Of a stretch of 46,506 nt of DNA, positions 21,384 through 31,000 are shown piece after piece. Each line of letters starts with the position of its first letter. Position 1 is the first letter of the stretch. Both the position numbers and the translations under genes were made by a program. The notes under the pieces are model-generated. The model was not told the DNA's origin, searched no databases, and saw only the letters and a program-made list of their open reading frames with translations. Source of the DNA: a virus; the IMG/VR virus record IMGVR_UViG_3300046680_000396, positions 1-46,506 of that record, one strand, 5' to 3'.

Positions 21384-22256
21384 GTGAGGCTCATACGTGG
21401 CTATGCGGGCGTGCTTAGCGCGACATTCATGACGGATGAGACCCCGATCGAAGCTGGGGCGGTTACGGTTACCGTCACTAACGCGGCTGGCGCCACGGTT
21501 GCTACCGGCGCGGCTAGCGAGCCGTCTACCGGCGTATACACATTCGCGTTAGGCCCGCAGACCGCGCTAGGGCCGCTAACGGTTACGTGGGCCGGGGCAA
21601 CGCTAAGCCAGACGACTACGGCCGAAGCGGTCGGCGGGTTGCTGTTCGCACTGCCTGACCTGCGAGCTTCCGACCCCGCGTTCTCCAACACAGCCAAGTT
21701 CCCAACGGCCGCGCTAGCGGCTGCAAGAGACGCGGTTACGGACGAGTTCGCGCGCATCTGCGGGCGCTCTTTCATCCCGCGCGGCAACACCTATACGACC
21801 TTCCTCGATAACACGGGAAGCGTGCTCTTGCCGGATGCCGACCTATACCAGGTGGTTAGCGCAACGGTTGACGGCGTAAACCAAACCGGCTTAACCATCG
21901 ACCCTATCGGCGTGGTCACGGGTCTTCCCACCTTGCAGGCGATGACGCTGCAAGAGATGTGGAACGGCTCGATAGGTTCCGGGGCTCCCGGCCCTGGCCT
22001 AACCGTCATCTCCTATGAGTACGGCTGGCTAACCGCCCCTAACGACCTCTACCGCGCGGCTATCCAGCGCGGGCGGTTCATCCTCGCGTCTATCGCATCG
22101 GGCATCCCCGATCGCGCAACGTCTTTCGTTGCAACCGAGGGCGGATCGTTCACGCTTGCCACGCCGGGCAGTGGCGTTTGGCAGACCGGCATTCCGGATG
22201 TTGACGCGGTGCTGGCCCGGTACACCATCGCGCCTAAGGGCGTGGTCGTGGCATGA
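21384..22256 (+). CDS. Head-tail connector with N-terminal Ig-like domain
   Basis: 290 residues from GTG 21384. Residues 1-85 read as a beta-sandwich (AGAVTVTVTNAAGATVATGA, ALGPLTVTWAG). The remaining part (LAAARDAVTDEFARICGRSF, then YEYGWLTAPNDLYRAAIQRG) is like gp6-type adaptor proteins that sit under the portal. Codon use differs from its neighbours: frequent CTA, GCT and two TTA leucine codons (21549 and 21891), suggesting recent acquisition. Stop overlaps the next gene. Confidence 0.75.
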   Translation: MRLIRGYAGVLSATFMTDETPIEAGAVTVTVTNAAGATVATGAASEPSTGVYTFALGPQTALGPLTVTWAGATLSQTTTAEAVGGLLFALPDLRASDPAFSNTAKFPTAALAAARDAVTDEFARICGRSFIPRGNTYTTFLDNTGSVLLPDADLYQVVSATVDGVNQTGLTIDPIGVVTGLPTLQAMTLQEMWNGSIGSGAPGPGLTVISYEYGWLTAPNDLYRAAIQRGRFILASIASGIPDRATSFVATEGGSFTLATPGSGVWQTGIPDVDAVLARYTIAPKGVVVA

Positions 22257-22675
22257 GCACTAACGCGCTTGTCGTCAAGGCGGCGGTTCAGACCGCTTTA
22301 CAGTCGGCGGCCGGCCTGACCGGCGTTCCGATCGTGTGGGGCCCGGACCCGAAGCATCAGCCCGTGCAATGGGTGTTGCTCGGTCAAATCCACTGGGATC
22401 ACGAACGGTGGGCGACGAACCGAACCAAAGAAGAGGCGTTCACGCTCGACATTATCTGTGAGGTCATGCTCACGGCGGCGACCGCGTTCGACGCGGAAAC
22501 ACAGGCCGCACAGCTTTCCGGGGTCATTGAGGACTACTGCAAGATCTCCCCCGGATTCGGCCTGCCGGGCGTCGTCACTTCTCTCTACAGCCCTGGGCGC
22601 CTGCTCTCTTTTCCCGCTGATGACCGGTGGGTCGGCCAAGTGCACGCCGAACTCAAGGTCACAGCACGCACCTAA
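22253..22675 (+). CDS. Head-tail joining / tail terminator-like protein
   Basis: 140 residues from ATG 22253. Small alpha/beta protein with an N-terminal helix (VVKAAVQTALQSAAGLTGVP), a central strand pair and RLLSFPADDRWVGQVHAELK at the end. By position and size it matches tail-terminator or neck proteins of siphophages. Dispersed-element copy 13 lies in the first helix codons. Confidence 0.65.
   Translation: MSTNALVVKAAVQTALQSAAGLTGVPIVWGPDPKHQPVQWVLLGQIHWDHERWATNRTKEEAFTLDIICEVMLTAATAFDAETQAAQLSGVIEDYCKISPGFGLPGVVTSLYSPGRLLSFPADDRWVGQVHAELKVTART
22295..22315 (+). repeat. Dispersed GCTTTAMAGC element, copy 13
   Basis: GCTTTACAGT, 5 nt, GCCGGC, intragenic. Confidence 0.75.
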
Positions 22676-22688
22676 CGGGGGTTTTCTC

Positions 22689-23069
22689 TTGACTCAGAAC
22701 ATCGTCTACACGGGTCCACTCGCGGCGGTTGAGACGCCGGACGGGACCGTATTCACCAAGGGCATTCCGGTCCCTGTCTCCGCCGAGCTGGCAGCCCGGC
22801 TTCTGCTTCAGTCGTTCGCGGAGGTGACTCCGAACGGCGACATTGGCGCCCTGCCGGTCACTGCCCCGTCCGTCGCTCCGGCGTCGGCCGTGAATTCCGC
22901 ATCGCCTGTTCCTCTGGCCGCGCCTGTTCCTGACGTGACCGCCGTGGCTACGGATACGGGTGTCCCGACCGTGCAGCCTCAGCCGGCCACTGTCTTTACA
23001 GCGCCCCCCGCAGTTGACCCGGCTCAGGCCCCGACCGTCCTTGCCCCGGTTAGCGGGGTGACCAGCTAA
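22689..23069 (+). CDS. Hypothetical head/tail-region protein with Ala/Pro/Val-rich tail
   Basis: 126 residues from TTG 22689, with GGGGG about 9 nt upstream. The first 50 residues form a small domain (YTGPLAAVETPDGTVFTKGI). Residues 55-126 are a low-complexity Ala/Pro/Val/Thr stretch, likely extended and disordered. Its stop overlaps the tail-tube ATG (TAATG). Probably a virion accessory protein. Dispersed-element copy 14 lies in the low-complexity part. Confidence 0.6.
   Translation: MTQNIVYTGPLAAVETPDGTVFTKGIPVPVSAELAARLLLQSFAEVTPNGDIGALPVTAPSVAPASAVNSASPVPLAAPVPDVTAVATDTGVPTVQPQPATVFTAPPAVDPAQAPTVLAPVSGVTS
22982..23002 (-). repeat. Dispersed GCTTTAMAGC element, copy 14
   Basis: GCCGGC, 5 nt, TCTTTACAGC (first base off consensus), intragenic. 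Confidence 0.7.
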
Positions 23070-24052
23070 TGACCGTCTACACCGTCCACGATTCCTATCT
23101 AGGGATGGTGGCCGAGAGCGCGTATGCGACGGCCGTTGCTCCGGCGAGGTTCTTCGAGTTCGAAAACGAGTCCGTCAGCGGCAAGTACGCGCGCATCGAC
23201 GCTAAGGGCGTCCGCGCGGGTAACCGCGTGCTCCGCACTGACCGGTGGGCCCCGAACTTCAAGGGTGCAGACGGCACGGTCAAGCTCGAAGTTCAGGATT
23301 CGAACTTTGGCCTGCTGTTCCAGCACGCGCTAGGCGCCTTCTCCGCCGGTGCGCCGGTAGGCGGGTTCACCCCGTACACGTTCACGATTGGCACCCTGGC
23401 GGGCCTGTCGTCTACCTGGCAGGTCGGCCGATACGCGACGGATGGCAGCCTGACGCCGTTCACCTACTCCGGCGGCAAGATTCACAACTGGGAGCTTCAG
23501 TCCGCCGTTGACGGCGTGCTCGGCATGACCGTGGGCCTGGACTTCGCTACCGAGACGAGCGGCGCCGGTACTGGCGCGTTTGCCCTGGCGACCCCGACCT
23601 ATCCGAGCGGTTCGCAGCTCTTCACCTACATCGGTGGCACGGCCACCGTTGGTGGTACGGCGTTCGCGGTGCATGACGTTGTGGTCAAGGGCGACAACAA
23701 GTTGAAGGTTGATCGCTTCTTCATGTTCAACAACGGCCAGAAGAAGGAGCCGCTTGAGCAAGAAATGCGGCTCATCAACTGGGAGTTGAAGGGCGAGTTT
23801 GACGGGCTGACTCAGTTCAACCGAGTGAGTTCCCTGACCAGCGCGGGCGCTACGGCCGCGATCGTTATGAACTGGGCGACGCCTCAGGGCGGCAGCCTTC
23901 AGGTGACGATTCCTAACGCGCGGTTCGACGCCGGTCCGCCGCATGTGGATGGGGCGAAGGTCCCTGAGATCTCGTTCACGGGCATGGCCCTTGACGACGG
24001 CACGCTTCCGCCGATCTCGATCGTCTACAAGACGAAGGATGCGGCACCTTAA
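23069..24052 (+). CDS. Major tail (tube) protein
   Basis: 327 residues from ATG 23069. Features of long-tailed phage tube subunits: FEFENESVSGKYARIDAKGV, GTVKLEVQDSNFGLLFQHAL, IHNWELQSAVDGVLGMTVGL, MRLINWELKGEFDGLTQFNR. Beta-rich throughout. It lies directly upstream of the tail component and chaperone genes, the expected order. Stop overlaps next ATG (TAATG). Confidence 0.85.
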   Translation: MTVYTVHDSYLGMVAESAYATAVAPARFFEFENESVSGKYARIDAKGVRAGNRVLRTDRWAPNFKGADGTVKLEVQDSNFGLLFQHALGAFSAGAPVGGFTPYTFTIGTLAGLSSTWQVGRYATDGSLTPFTYSGGKIHNWELQSAVDGVLGMTVGLDFATETSGAGTGAFALATPTYPSGSQLFTYIGGTATVGGTAFAVHDVVVKGDNKLKVDRFFMFNNGQKKEPLEQEMRLINWELKGEFDGLTQFNRVSSLTSAGATAAIVMNWATPQGGSLQVTIPNARFDAGPPHVDGAKVPEISFTGMALDDGTLPPISIVYKTKDAAP

Positions 24053-24567
24053 TGCCGTACCAGCCGGGCCAGGGCCGGGGTCGTCAGTTCACTGGTGGCT
24101 ACTCGAACGACTTCTCACAGAAGATCCAAGTTGAGGGGTTGTACGAGTTCCTTCGCTCGGTCAAGGAGACGGCCCCGGCGGTTGCCGGGGAAGTGGCCAC
24201 GACGAACAAGCTCGCGGCCGACATGGTGAAGGACGCGGCTCGGGCTAAGGCGGCGGGGCTCGGCGGCGTCTTCAACAAAGCGGCCGGAAGCCTGGCCACG
24301 TCGAAGGCGACCCGCCAGGCCAGCGTTCGCCTGGGGCGCGGGATGCCCTTCGCGTTCGGCGCCGAGTTCGGCGCGAAGCACTATCCGCAGTTCCAACCCT
24401 GGCGCGGCAACCAGTGGGTTGCTGGTGACGGCCCCGCCGCTGGCGTCGGTTACTTCCTGTACCCCGCCATTCGCGACCAGCGCGCGAAGGTCGAAGCCAT
24501 CTATATGGCGAACATCATGCGCCTCATGCGGCAAGCCGGGTTCCACGTCTCGGACCTGGGCGAGTAG
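24052..24567 (+). CDS. Tail-region minor component
   Basis: 171 residues from ATG 24052. Helical N-terminal half (LYEFLRSVKETAPAVAGEVA, then AKAAGLGGVFNKAAGSLATS) and PFAFGAEFGAKHYPQFQPWR with an aromatic-rich end. Position between tail tube and chaperone matches a neck/tail-completion or HK97 gp10-like protein. A full dispersed element begins 3 nt after the stop. Confidence 0.6.
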   Translation: MPYQPGQGRGRQFTGGYSNDFSQKIQVEGLYEFLRSVKETAPAVAGEVATTNKLAADMVKDAARAKAAGLGGVFNKAAGSLATSKATRQASVRLGRGMPFAFGAEFGAKHYPQFQPWRGNQWVAGDGPAAGVGYFLYPAIRDQRAKVEAIYMANIMRLMRQAGFHVSDLGE

Positions 24568-24569
24568 TT

Positions 24570-24599
24570 CCGCGGTTCGCTTTACAGCGCCCCGCCGGC
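24570..24599 (+). repeat. Dispersed GCTTTAMAGC element, copy 15 (three-part)
   Basis: CCGCGG, 3 nt, GCTTTACAGC, 5 nt, GCCGGC. Its right part doubles as the left arm of a terminator-like hairpin. Confidence 0.95.
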
Positions 24600-24620
24600 C
24601 AAGTGCTGGCGGGGCTTTCT
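24589..24620 (+). terminator. Terminator overlapping dispersed element
   Basis: GCCCCGCC (24589-24596), 11-nt loop, GGCGGGGC (24608-24615), then TTTCT. Confidence 0.65.
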
Positions 24621-24639
24621 ACTTGAATGGAGCCCCCTT

Positions 24640-24948
24640 ATGTCTGAAGTTCTGCACCTTGACCCCGAAGACCTGTCCATCGGCGACCTTGAGGACTTCG
24701 AGGAGATCACCGGCCAGTCGCTCACGGAGGCGCTGAAGGCGCGTCCGGTCGTGGACGCGCAGGGTAATCGGCAGTTTGACGAGAAGGGCCGTCCGCTGTC
24801 GGAAACCCACCTGACGGCGAAGGTCATCAAGGCCCTGGTCTATGTGACCAAGCGGCGTGAAAATCCGGCTTTCTCCATCGAAGATGCCCGGCATGTTCGC
24901 CTCTCTGAGCTGAAGTTCGCCGAGAGCGACCCGGAGGGAAACGGCTAA
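24640..24948 (+). CDS. Tail assembly chaperone, short form (G)
   Basis: 102 residues from ATG 24640. Acidic helical protein (LDPEDLSIGDLEDFEEITGQ, HLTAKVIKALVYVTKRRENP). Like lambda gpG-type chaperones it lies directly before the tape measure and is read together with a frameshifted long form. The slip site GGGAAAC is at 24936-24942, two codons before the stop. Confidence 0.85.
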   Translation: MSEVLHLDPEDLSIGDLEDFEEITGQSLTEALKARPVVDAQGNRQFDEKGRPLSETHLTAKVIKALVYVTKRRENPAFSIEDARHVRLSELKFAESDPEGNG

Positions 24949-25085
24949 GGCTGGAACGGCTGAAGGAATGGGCTTTGCTGGCCCGTTTTTTCGGTTGGAC
25001 GCCAGCCGAAATTAGGCAACTGACGCTGTCCGAGTACCGCATGTTCTATGCGTACGCGGAAGCGCTACGGGATTTGGGGGGATAA
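24640..25085 (+). CDS. Tail assembly chaperone, -1 frameshift product (G-T)
   Basis: In the zero frame the codons read GAG GGA AAC GGC TAA. The heptamer G GGA AAC is a canonical X XXY YYZ slip site. A -1 shift there avoids the stop and adds about 47 residues (RLRLERLKEWALLARFFGWT, EIRQLTLSEYRMFYAYAEAL) ending at TAA 25083-25085, 3 nt before the tape-measure start. The extension resembles the T part of siphophage chaperones. A small fraction of ribosomes is expected to make this form, which is needed to load the tape measure. Confidence 0.88.
24936..24942 (+). promoter_or_regulatory. Programmed -1 frameshift site
   Basis: GGGAAAC in the correct phase relative to the 24640 frame; the stop of the short form is 6 bases downstream of the heptamer end. 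Confidence 0.85.
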
Positions 25086-25088
25086 ACC

Positions 25089-28010
25089 GTGGCGGCTGGT
25101 GAGCGGATTCTCCGCGTAATCATCGCGGGTGACGCGTTGGGCGCTGTGAGCGCCCTTGACGAGTTGTCCCACGGCCTTGAGAGGGCACACTCTTCAGCCG
25201 ACGCGCACGGCGGCGGCATCATGTCTTCGCTCGGCGGCATGGCTAAGGGCGTCGGGTTGTTCGCTCTCGGCACCGTTGCGGCGGTTGGTGGCATCGCTGC
25301 CGAGATCTTCCATATCAGCTCGGGCTACGAGCAGAACTTGAACGCCATCCAGGCTTTCACTCACTCGACTAACGATCAGATGAAGTCGCTTGAGAGCCAG
25401 CTCTATTCGATGTCGCCGAAGTTTGCCCAGATGGGGCAGACGGTTGGAGACGCCTCGGAGGCGCTTTATCAGCTGACTAAGGCTGGCGCGTCGTCTAAGG
25501 ATGGCATAACAGAGCTGGTGCCGACCATGGCCCTGGCTAAGGCGACGAACACGGACTATACCGAGTCGGCTAAGGAAATGACTCGGGTCCTGGACTCGTT
25601 CGGCCTTAAGGCCGATCAGGCGCGCAACGTTGCGGACATCCTGACGAATGCTACTCACACGAGTACTCAGACGCTTCAGGACATGGCGGACGGCCTCAAG
25701 TACGTTTCAGTTGCCGCGCACGACTTCGGTATCAATCTTCAGACGACGGCCGCCGTTACGGCGATGTACGCCAATGCTGGTATCCAGGGCACTAACGCCG
25801 GTACAGCGTTCCGTCAGATGCTCCTGAACCTGTCTGCGCCCACAAAGGCCGCTAGGGACGCCATCAAGGCAATTGGTCTTCAGGCGTTCGACTCGCAGGG
25901 GCGCATGAAGCCTCTCGCGGACATCTTCCAGCAGTTGCAAGACAAGTTCGGCAAGGGCCTGGACACACACAGCCTTGAGAAGATCGCACCCGACCTTAAG
26001 GCGATATTCGGCGCCCGTGGCGTTGAGCCCATCTTGGCGGCCATCCGGCAGGGCGGCGGCGGTCTTGACCAGTACATCAAGCTGATGAACCGCACGGGCG
26101 AGGCGTCGGCTATCGCTGAGGCGAAGTCCAAGGGCCTCTCCGGCACGTTCAACCAGCTCCGGGCCACGATGGAATCAGCTACGCAGCACCTCTATATGCA
26201 GGTCGCTCCGAAGCTGGCGAACTTCCTGAACCCGTTTGTGGAAGCCCTTCCGGGCTACCTGTCGAAGGCCGCGAAGTACGGGGAAGAGATCTGGACTGCG
26301 CTGTCAGATCCAGGGAAGGCCGCGAAGGGGCCGAACGGCGGAAGCGGTTTCACAAAGGGCCTTGTCGAGGTCGGCAAGGTTGTTCACGGCGAGGTGCTTC
26401 CGGCTCTTGGCGAGATAGCCAAGTTTGTGAAGACGGACGTTGTTCCCGTGGTCGAACGCATCGGGAAGGTGTTCATAACTCAGATCGTGCCGTTTGTCGC
26501 CCGCGCTGCGGGGGATATCGCCCGCTTGTTGCTGCCGATCGTCAAGGACATAGCCCGCTTCATTAAGACGGACGTGGTTCCGTCGTTTAAGCAGTGGGGC
26601 GAGTTCATATCGGCCGTGGTCATTCCGAAGATGGAAGTACTCTGGACTAAGACTCAGCCGATCCTTAAGACGCTCGCCGACTTTATCGAGAAGAAGATCA
26701 TTCCGCTTCTCGATTGGGCTTGGAAGAACGGTATTCAGCCGATCCTGAAGGATCTGGAACCGCTGATCTCGGATATCCTTGACGCGCTGGCTGGGCTTTA
26801 TGGCTTCTTGGCCCCGGTCATTAAGTGGATCATCGACGTATTCGGCGGTCCCCTGATTGACATGGTGAAGGGTTTCCTGTCTGGCGTGTTCATCGCGGTC
26901 GAGGGCGTGATCGAGTTCCTGCGAGGCCTCCTGGCATTCCTGAAGGGCGTTTTTACCGGCGACTGGGGCAAGGCCTGGGACGGCATTTGCAAGATGGTCG
27001 CGGGCGCCTGGGACTTCATCTATGGCCTACTCAAGGCCATCATCTTCGGCAAGATAGTAAAGCTATTCGTCGAGGGCGGAAAGCTCCTCATGGATGCCGT
27101 AGAGGCTCCGTTCAAGTGGATAGCCGAGCGGGTGACTTCGCTTGGCTCCGATATCGCCTATGGCTTCACGCGCATGAAGGACGTGGCTAAGGCCCTTTGG
27201 GATTCCATGTGGAACGGCGCAAAGGACACTCTTACCGGCGCCATGAAGTCGATCGGCGACAATGTGGTGAGCCTCGGCGAGGGGGTCCTCAAGTGGTTCC
27301 GCGACCTTCCCGGAACTCTGGGCCGCATTCTGTCTGAGGCTGCCTCGTGGCTGCTTAAGACCGGCGGCGATATCGTCTCCGGTCTGCTAAAGGGAATCAC
27401 GGACGGCGCCAAGACCCTATGGAAGTGGTTCACGGACCTGCCGGGGAATGCCGAGGCCTGGTTCAAGGATGCCGCGACGTGGCTGGAAGACGCCGGTCTG
27501 CACATGATGGAAGGTTTCATCAAGGGCGTAGAAGACATGGCGGGGAAGGTCAAGGATTCGGCTGTTGGCGTCGTCAAGGACGCCTATAACGGGGTGAAGG
27601 ACTTCCTAGGCATCAACAGCCCTTCGCGTCTCTACATGGGGCTTGGCCACGGCACAGGCGAGGGCTTCATCAACGGCATTTCGGCCAAGGCGTCGGCGGT
27701 CCATGACGCCGTGGTGGGGATGGTGACTGTGCCGGCCAACCGCTTTACAGACGCCTTCCGGAAGCAGCAGCAGACCGCGAGCACGGCGGCGGCAACGGCC
27801 GCCAGGAGTGCCGGGCAGGTTTGGGCGACGGCGGGAGCCGTAGGGGCCGCGCCGGCCGGAGGCTTTACAGTGCCCGTCACTATCAACGTGGCTGGGTCGG
27901 TCCAGGCAGAGCGGGACTTTGCCCGGAACATGTCTCAGGCCATCCGGGATGAGATTCGGCAGATCGCACGCCGCAACGGCGGTAAGACGGGCCTTACGGG
28001 GGCCTTCTAG
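25089..28010 (+). CDS. Tape measure protein
   Basis: 973 residues from GTG 25089. N-terminal TP901-type domain (about 60-370: DASEALYQLTKAGASSKDGI, TSTQTLQDMADGLKYVSVAA, ALGARGVEPI-like text). Then long amphipathic and hydrophobic helices with repeated VVPVVERIGK/VVPSFKQWGE units, several membrane-like segments (550-620), and a C-terminal Gly/Ala region. It sets tail length and probably helps DNA cross the membrane. Dispersed-element copies 16 and 17 lie close together near the 3' end. Confidence 0.95.
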   Translation: MAAGERILRVIIAGDALGAVSALDELSHGLERAHSSADAHGGGIMSSLGGMAKGVGLFALGTVAAVGGIAAEIFHISSGYEQNLNAIQAFTHSTNDQMKSLESQLYSMSPKFAQMGQTVGDASEALYQLTKAGASSKDGITELVPTMALAKATNTDYTESAKEMTRVLDSFGLKADQARNVADILTNATHTSTQTLQDMADGLKYVSVAAHDFGINLQTTAAVTAMYANAGIQGTNAGTAFRQMLLNLSAPTKAARDAIKAIGLQAFDSQGRMKPLADIFQQLQDKFGKGLDTHSLEKIAPDLKAIFGARGVEPILAAIRQGGGGLDQYIKLMNRTGEASAIAEAKSKGLSGTFNQLRATMESATQHLYMQVAPKLANFLNPFVEALPGYLSKAAKYGEEIWTALSDPGKAAKGPNGGSGFTKGLVEVGKVVHGEVLPALGEIAKFVKTDVVPVVERIGKVFITQIVPFVARAAGDIARLLLPIVKDIARFIKTDVVPSFKQWGEFISAVVIPKMEVLWTKTQPILKTLADFIEKKIIPLLDWAWKNGIQPILKDLEPLISDILDALAGLYGFLAPVIKWIIDVFGGPLIDMVKGFLSGVFIAVEGVIEFLRGLLAFLKGVFTGDWGKAWDGICKMVAGAWDFIYGLLKAIIFGKIVKLFVEGGKLLMDAVEAPFKWIAERVTSLGSDIAYGFTRMKDVAKALWDSMWNGAKDTLTGAMKSIGDNVVSLGEGVLKWFRDLPGTLGRILSEAASWLLKTGGDIVSGLLKGITDGAKTLWKWFTDLPGNAEAWFKDAATWLEDAGLHMMEGFIKGVEDMAGKVKDSAVGVVKDAYNGVKDFLGINSPSRLYMGLGHGTGEGFINGISAKASAVHDAVVGMVTVPANRFTDAFRKQQQTASTAAATAARSAGQVWATAGAVGAAPAGGFTVPVTINVAGSVQAERDFARNMSQAIRDEIRQIARRNGGKTGLTGAF
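27731..27751 (-). repeat. Dispersed GCTTTAMAGC element, copy 16
   Basis: GCCGGC, 5 nt, GCTTTACAGA, inside the tape-measure gene. Confidence 0.75.
27851..27871 (-). repeat. Dispersed GCTTTAMAGC element, copy 17
   Basis: GCCGGC, 5 nt, GCTTTACAGT, exactly 120 bp after copy 16 in the same orientation. Confidence 0.75.
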
Positions 28011-28032
28011 CAACGGGGGGAGGTTGGGGCTC

Positions 28033-28057
28033 CGCGCTATGCGCGGGGCCCCTTCTG
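28033..28057 (+). terminator. Hairpin between tape measure and tail protein
   Basis: Inverted repeat around CCGCGC/GCGCGG with outer GGGGC/GCCCC and a TTCT tail; weak terminator or mRNA-processing hairpin. Confidence 0.45.
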
Positions 28058-28058
28058 C

Positions 28059-31000
28059 ATGTCTACAACTCTTGGCGTTCATATCGGCTGGGATGCGAAC
28101 CTCGCAGACCAGTACGTGAAGTACTCCGACGTTTCCGGCTACGTGTCTTCGGTGGATACGCAGCGAGGGCGCTCGACCGAGCTGGACGATATCCAGACCG
28201 GTACCGCAACCATCGGGCTCGACAACTCTGACGGCCGGTTCACTCCGGGCCGCGCCTACGGCAAGGAACTGCTTCCGGACAACGTCCGGACTTCGACCGG
28301 ATGGAACAGCAACACAACCGGGTTCACGGCCGGAACGAACGCGACCCTGAGTTCGGTCAGCACGCCCACGCTGTCATGGGCGAACAGCCTCAAGGCCGTC
28401 GTGTCCACAGGCGTGGCGGGGAACCGCATCGTTAGGACTGCGGCAGTGCCGGTGAAGCCGGGAAACCAGTACCGGGGCTCGGTGATGGCGTCCGCGTCCA
28501 CAGGGACGCTTCAGGCTCAGACCGCCATCCGGTTCTATAGCTCGACCGGGGCCGACCTCGGCAACGGCACCGACTACGACACGACATGGAAGCAATACGG
28601 CGACGTGGTTCGGGCTTCCATGCCGGTCGCTTACCACCGGATGAACGACGCCGGAGGCAACTCGTGCGCCCCGACTGCGGGCCGCGACCCCATGGTGACC
28701 TACAACGTTGCGGCTGGCGCTTCCGGGTCCTCCTGGGCCGCTGGCGGCACTGCTTCAGCGGGCGTGTTCAACGGAACTTCATCCATCGCGGAGCCCTGCG
28801 GTATCCCGCTGGCCACAGTCCTGAATGGCGGCGTGTCTTCGGTCGAGGTGTGGTTCAACACCACCACCCCGGGCGGCCTCCTGGCTGATGCCCCTTCGGC
28901 AGTGTCAACCAACTACAGCAACCCGGTGCAGTACACGATCAGCAGCGCGGGAACCCCGGTGGGCAGCAGCACGCTGCTGCCGCTGGCCCATATTGGTACG
29001 GACGGATACCTGTACTGCCAGGGCTCAGTCAAGAGCCTGTTCCCGGTGAATGACGGCCTGTGGCATCACCTGGTGCTCGCGGGTGGCACCTTCTACCTTG
29101 ACGGGGCCCAGTTCGGTACCGGTTCGGGTAGCGCTTCGCGCCCGGTCCTGGGCTACGTGGACTTCTCGTATACGGGCTATAGCGGGGGATACACCGCTAA
29201 GCCCTCAACGGGCTGGTTCAACGGCAGCATGGCTGACGTGGCGCTGTACCGTCACGCCTTGACGCCTCAGACGATTGCAGACCACTACCGGCATGGGGTG
29301 GCCGCGCTGCGTCCTGTGCGGTCCTCTGGCAGCGCGTACCCGCTCCCCTGGGGGCTGCTCACCAGTGGTGTTACGGCGCCGGCGGGGGCCTTTACAGCGT
29401 CTGTGGAGGTCGTCACCGGCAATGCGGGGACGTTCTATTTCGACTCGTTCTCTCTGCGGCAGGTGTCGCCCTTCTACGGCCGCATCCGGCCGCGTCGGCG
29501 CGTCCGCGTCTTCGCCACGACTGGCCAGAACCTCATGCCTCCGGGCATGAACCTCGGCTATCAGACGTACAGCGGCATCCCGGCAGGAGTGGATGACAAC
29601 GAGACCGGGTCGTGGGTTCTCGCGAACGGAACGAACCTTTCGTTTGACTCATCGTCGGGTGTGACAACGTACGCCCCTAACTCGTCGTCAACGGCGTCCC
29701 TCTCGCTTTTTGGGCCGTCCGGAAACGGCCTTTCGGTCCCTTGGATGTTGCTGCCGGGGAACACCTACACATTCCAGATGCAGGTTGCCGCCTGGCGGTT
29801 TGCCGCGAACTCTACGGGCGTAACCATCGGCGTTAACACAACCGTGAAGTCTGCGCCTGGTTCTTCGACGTTCTTCAACGGGGCGGTTACGCCTCAGACA
29901 ATCAGCCCTGGCGACGTGTCCTGGAAGACGGTTTCTTGGACATTCGCCATCCCGGCCACCTATCAACAGCCCGATTTCTTGTTCACGCTCTACACCAGCG
30001 AAACCGTGTCGTCGGGCTCAACGTACGGTTGGCAAACCGCCCTCAGGAACCTTCAGTTGATCGATGTCACCAATGGGCAGCCGATACCGGCCTATCAGCC
30101 GGGCGACGCCACCATGCCGGTTTTCGTCGGCGTGGCGGACAAGTGGGAATCCACCACGGAGTATGACGGAGTGGCGCAGGTTCAACTGTCGTGTTCAGAC
30201 ATGATGCGGGCGCTTGGTGAGTCTCAGATGTCTAGCGCTCCTCAGTCCATGGGATTCCGGCCTGACTGGAACTGCATAGGCTCTTGGGACCTGAGTCAGC
30301 AGACGGACACTATTGGCGACATAGCGAATGCCGCCCCAAATCAGTTGCTGGGCACAGCCCTGGTTTACTCGGCCAATACCGCATCTGTGAACAACGTGTT
30401 CATTAGCGAGTATCCGAACGTGAGCCTTCCTGGACGCTACTTGCCATCCGGCAACGGCGGTATCAACTTCAACACCGCCCTTGCTCAGTATTTGCTTTCG
30501 TTCGGGAAGCTTCCCGCTAAGGGCTCGGTCGAGTTCTGGTTCCGGCCGTACAACAACACGGGCGGAGCCGACGCCTGGACCGGCGGCGACAACCTGATGT
30601 GCGCATCGGGGCCGTTCCTGAGCATGTATATCGGCTCCGGCGGGGTTGGCCAGTTGTCGTGTGGATGGAACGGCCGTAAGGCCACTTCGACCAACATCCT
30701 GCCGGGTTCTCCAGCGAACGAGATGACCAGGGGCGGGCACGTGGCCATTGAGGTCACCACCTCGGGAGGCGCATCGCCTACCGCTCAGGTGCAAGCCTTC
30801 TACAACGGAACATCGGTCGTCACGTCTAGCGGCGAGTCGTTCGGTCCGGTTGCCCAGCAGTACAACGGCCACTATTCGGCGTTCTCTATCGGCGGTGACC
30901 GGAACTTTACCGACCCGATCTCAGGGGTTTCGCTGGCCGAGTTCTGTGGCGAGATCTATGCACCGGCCATGTACGGAAACACCGGCATGGACTGGGCTAC

